Source: CALBJU01 sp965247125 (GTDB lineage Bacteria; Bacteroidota; Rhodothermia; Rhodothermales; UBA10348). From it: a stretch of 64,000 bases of DNA. Shown piece by piece: positions 63,476-64,000 of the stretch; within the stretch, counting starts at the first letter, position 1, and every line of letters starts with the position of its first letter. Below the pieces are notes generated by a model that had not been told where the DNA came from, did not search any database, and saw only the letters and a list, made by a program, of their open reading frames with translations. A program made the position numbers and the translations under genes. The DNA lies in the NCBI GenBank assembly GCA_965247125.1, contig CBDFGO010000003.1:372001-436000 (forward strand), in the 5' to 3' direction.

Positions 63476-64000
63476 ATGTCTGATCTTTCTCCTTCTACAT
63501 ACGACGAATTGGTTGATCTGGGCCGCCAGCTCTACAACCATGCCCTCGTAAAAAGTGAGCAGGAGGAGATTACAGACCCCAGAGGCCAGCCGATTGGCTG
63601 GCTGCTCGACACACGCATTCCGATGCTCAACGGCCATATAATGCCCGAGGTGGGTCGAGTGTTGAGCGAGAGGCTGATGCTCAAGGGCGTAGACCAGGTC
63701 GTGGGTTTTGGGTTCGGATCCTATGCATTGGTAGCCTCGGTCGTTGCCGCGAGTAGCGGTACGCCGTTCATGGGTGGATTTGTGCGTGAGCAGCGTAAAC
63801 CCCATGGGAGGAAACGACTTGTAGAAGGGCCGCTGGTCCGTGAAAAGCCGGTCGTACTCCTGGATGACATTCTCAACAGCGGCCGCTCGGCCCAGAAAGC
63901 CATCACACTTTTGAAGCAGGATGGATTCAATGTTGTTGGCATGATGACGCTCTTCAATTTTACGTGGAGCGGAGGCCGACCCAGACTCGAGAAACAAGGA
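63476..64000 (+). CDS. Phosphoribosyltransferase, PyrE-like (cut by window edge)
   Basis: Starts at the ATG of 63476, 22 nt after glyA; 175 residues are visible and the end is missing. The PRPP-binding motif VVLLDDILNSGRSAQKA (about 123-139) and the preceding VGFGFGSYALVASV segment mark the type I phosphoribosyltransferase fold, closest in pattern to orotate phosphoribosyltransferase. A different base specificity is possible because the hood region is atypical. Confidence 0.7.
   Translation, partial: MSDLSPSTYDELVDLGRQLYNHALVKSEQEEITDPRGQPIGWLLDTRIPMLNGHIMPEVGRVLSERLMLKGVDQVVGFGFGSYALVASVVAASSGTPFMGGFVREQRKPHGRKRLVEGPLVREKPVVLLDDILNSGRSAQKAITLLKQDGFNVVGMMTLFNFTWSGGRPRLEKQG

Overview
The window looks like chromosomal DNA of a marine or halophilic member of the Rhodothermia/Bacteroidota side of the tree. 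This is inferred from family content, not from a marker tree: two bacillithiol genes (bshC, bshB1), a PUR-alpha-like DUF3276 protein, DUF4159 and DUF4249 proteins, a TonB receptor with FecR and an ECF sigma factor, and a UbiA-type prenyltransferase. No rRNA, tRNA or CRISPR array was seen.

Layout. 1-5124 is a patchwork: the end of an unknown gene, a 9-bp tandem repeat, an IS3-family remnant, an ATPase + DUF4276 (TOPRIM-like) pair that resembles a two-gene anti-phage system, and a complete IS3-family element with inverted repeats and a -1 slippery heptamer. 5123-5728 is a NYN-domain nuclease gene.

6019-25369 is a tightly packed run of about 28 genes, nearly all on the minus strand with ATGA-type overlaps. 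It ends in a hairpin-plus-T-run terminator just before the NYN gene. It has no terminase, portal, tape-measure, tail-tube, integrase or replication gene. It does encode: a 257-residue protein with two similar halves (candidate double jelly-roll capsid protein); two paralogous 208-211 residue proteins (candidate capsid or vertex proteins); a RadA/KaiC-like P-loop ATPase; a membrane-anchored lytic transglycosylase; a CHAP-like endolysin with a holin-like neighbour; spanin-like proteins; two fibre proteins built from tailed-phage domains; and about ten proteins that each end in one hydrophobic segment plus a short, usually basic tail. I read it as the virion and lysis module of a tailless, membrane-containing icosahedral phage. 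Salisaeta icosahedral phage 1 is the obvious precedent in related hosts. The early/replication half is absent, so this is a partial provirus, or an element whose other genes lie elsewhere.

25700-28313 holds an anti-sigma-like membrane protein and a PQQ-propeller lipoprotein gene broken by one in-frame amber codon. 28892-40341 is a plus-strand exopolysaccharide-type locus: a KaiC-like regulator with a degenerate GGDEF-like end, a TPR + beta-barrel exporter (PgaA/BcsC-like), a GT2 synthase, a small membrane protein, and two deacetylase-like proteins that have lost the NodB catalytic residues.

40360-61097 is core chromosome, all on the minus strand: bshB1, leuS, bshC, a bifunctional nuclease, hisC, a PUR-like protein, purine nucleoside phosphorylase, an RsbU-type phosphatase, recX, then a TonB receptor/DUF4249/FecR/ECF sigma cluster, ubiA, pheA and argS. 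61348-64000 (plus strand) carries a DUF4159 protein, glyA and a truncated phosphoribosyltransferase gene.
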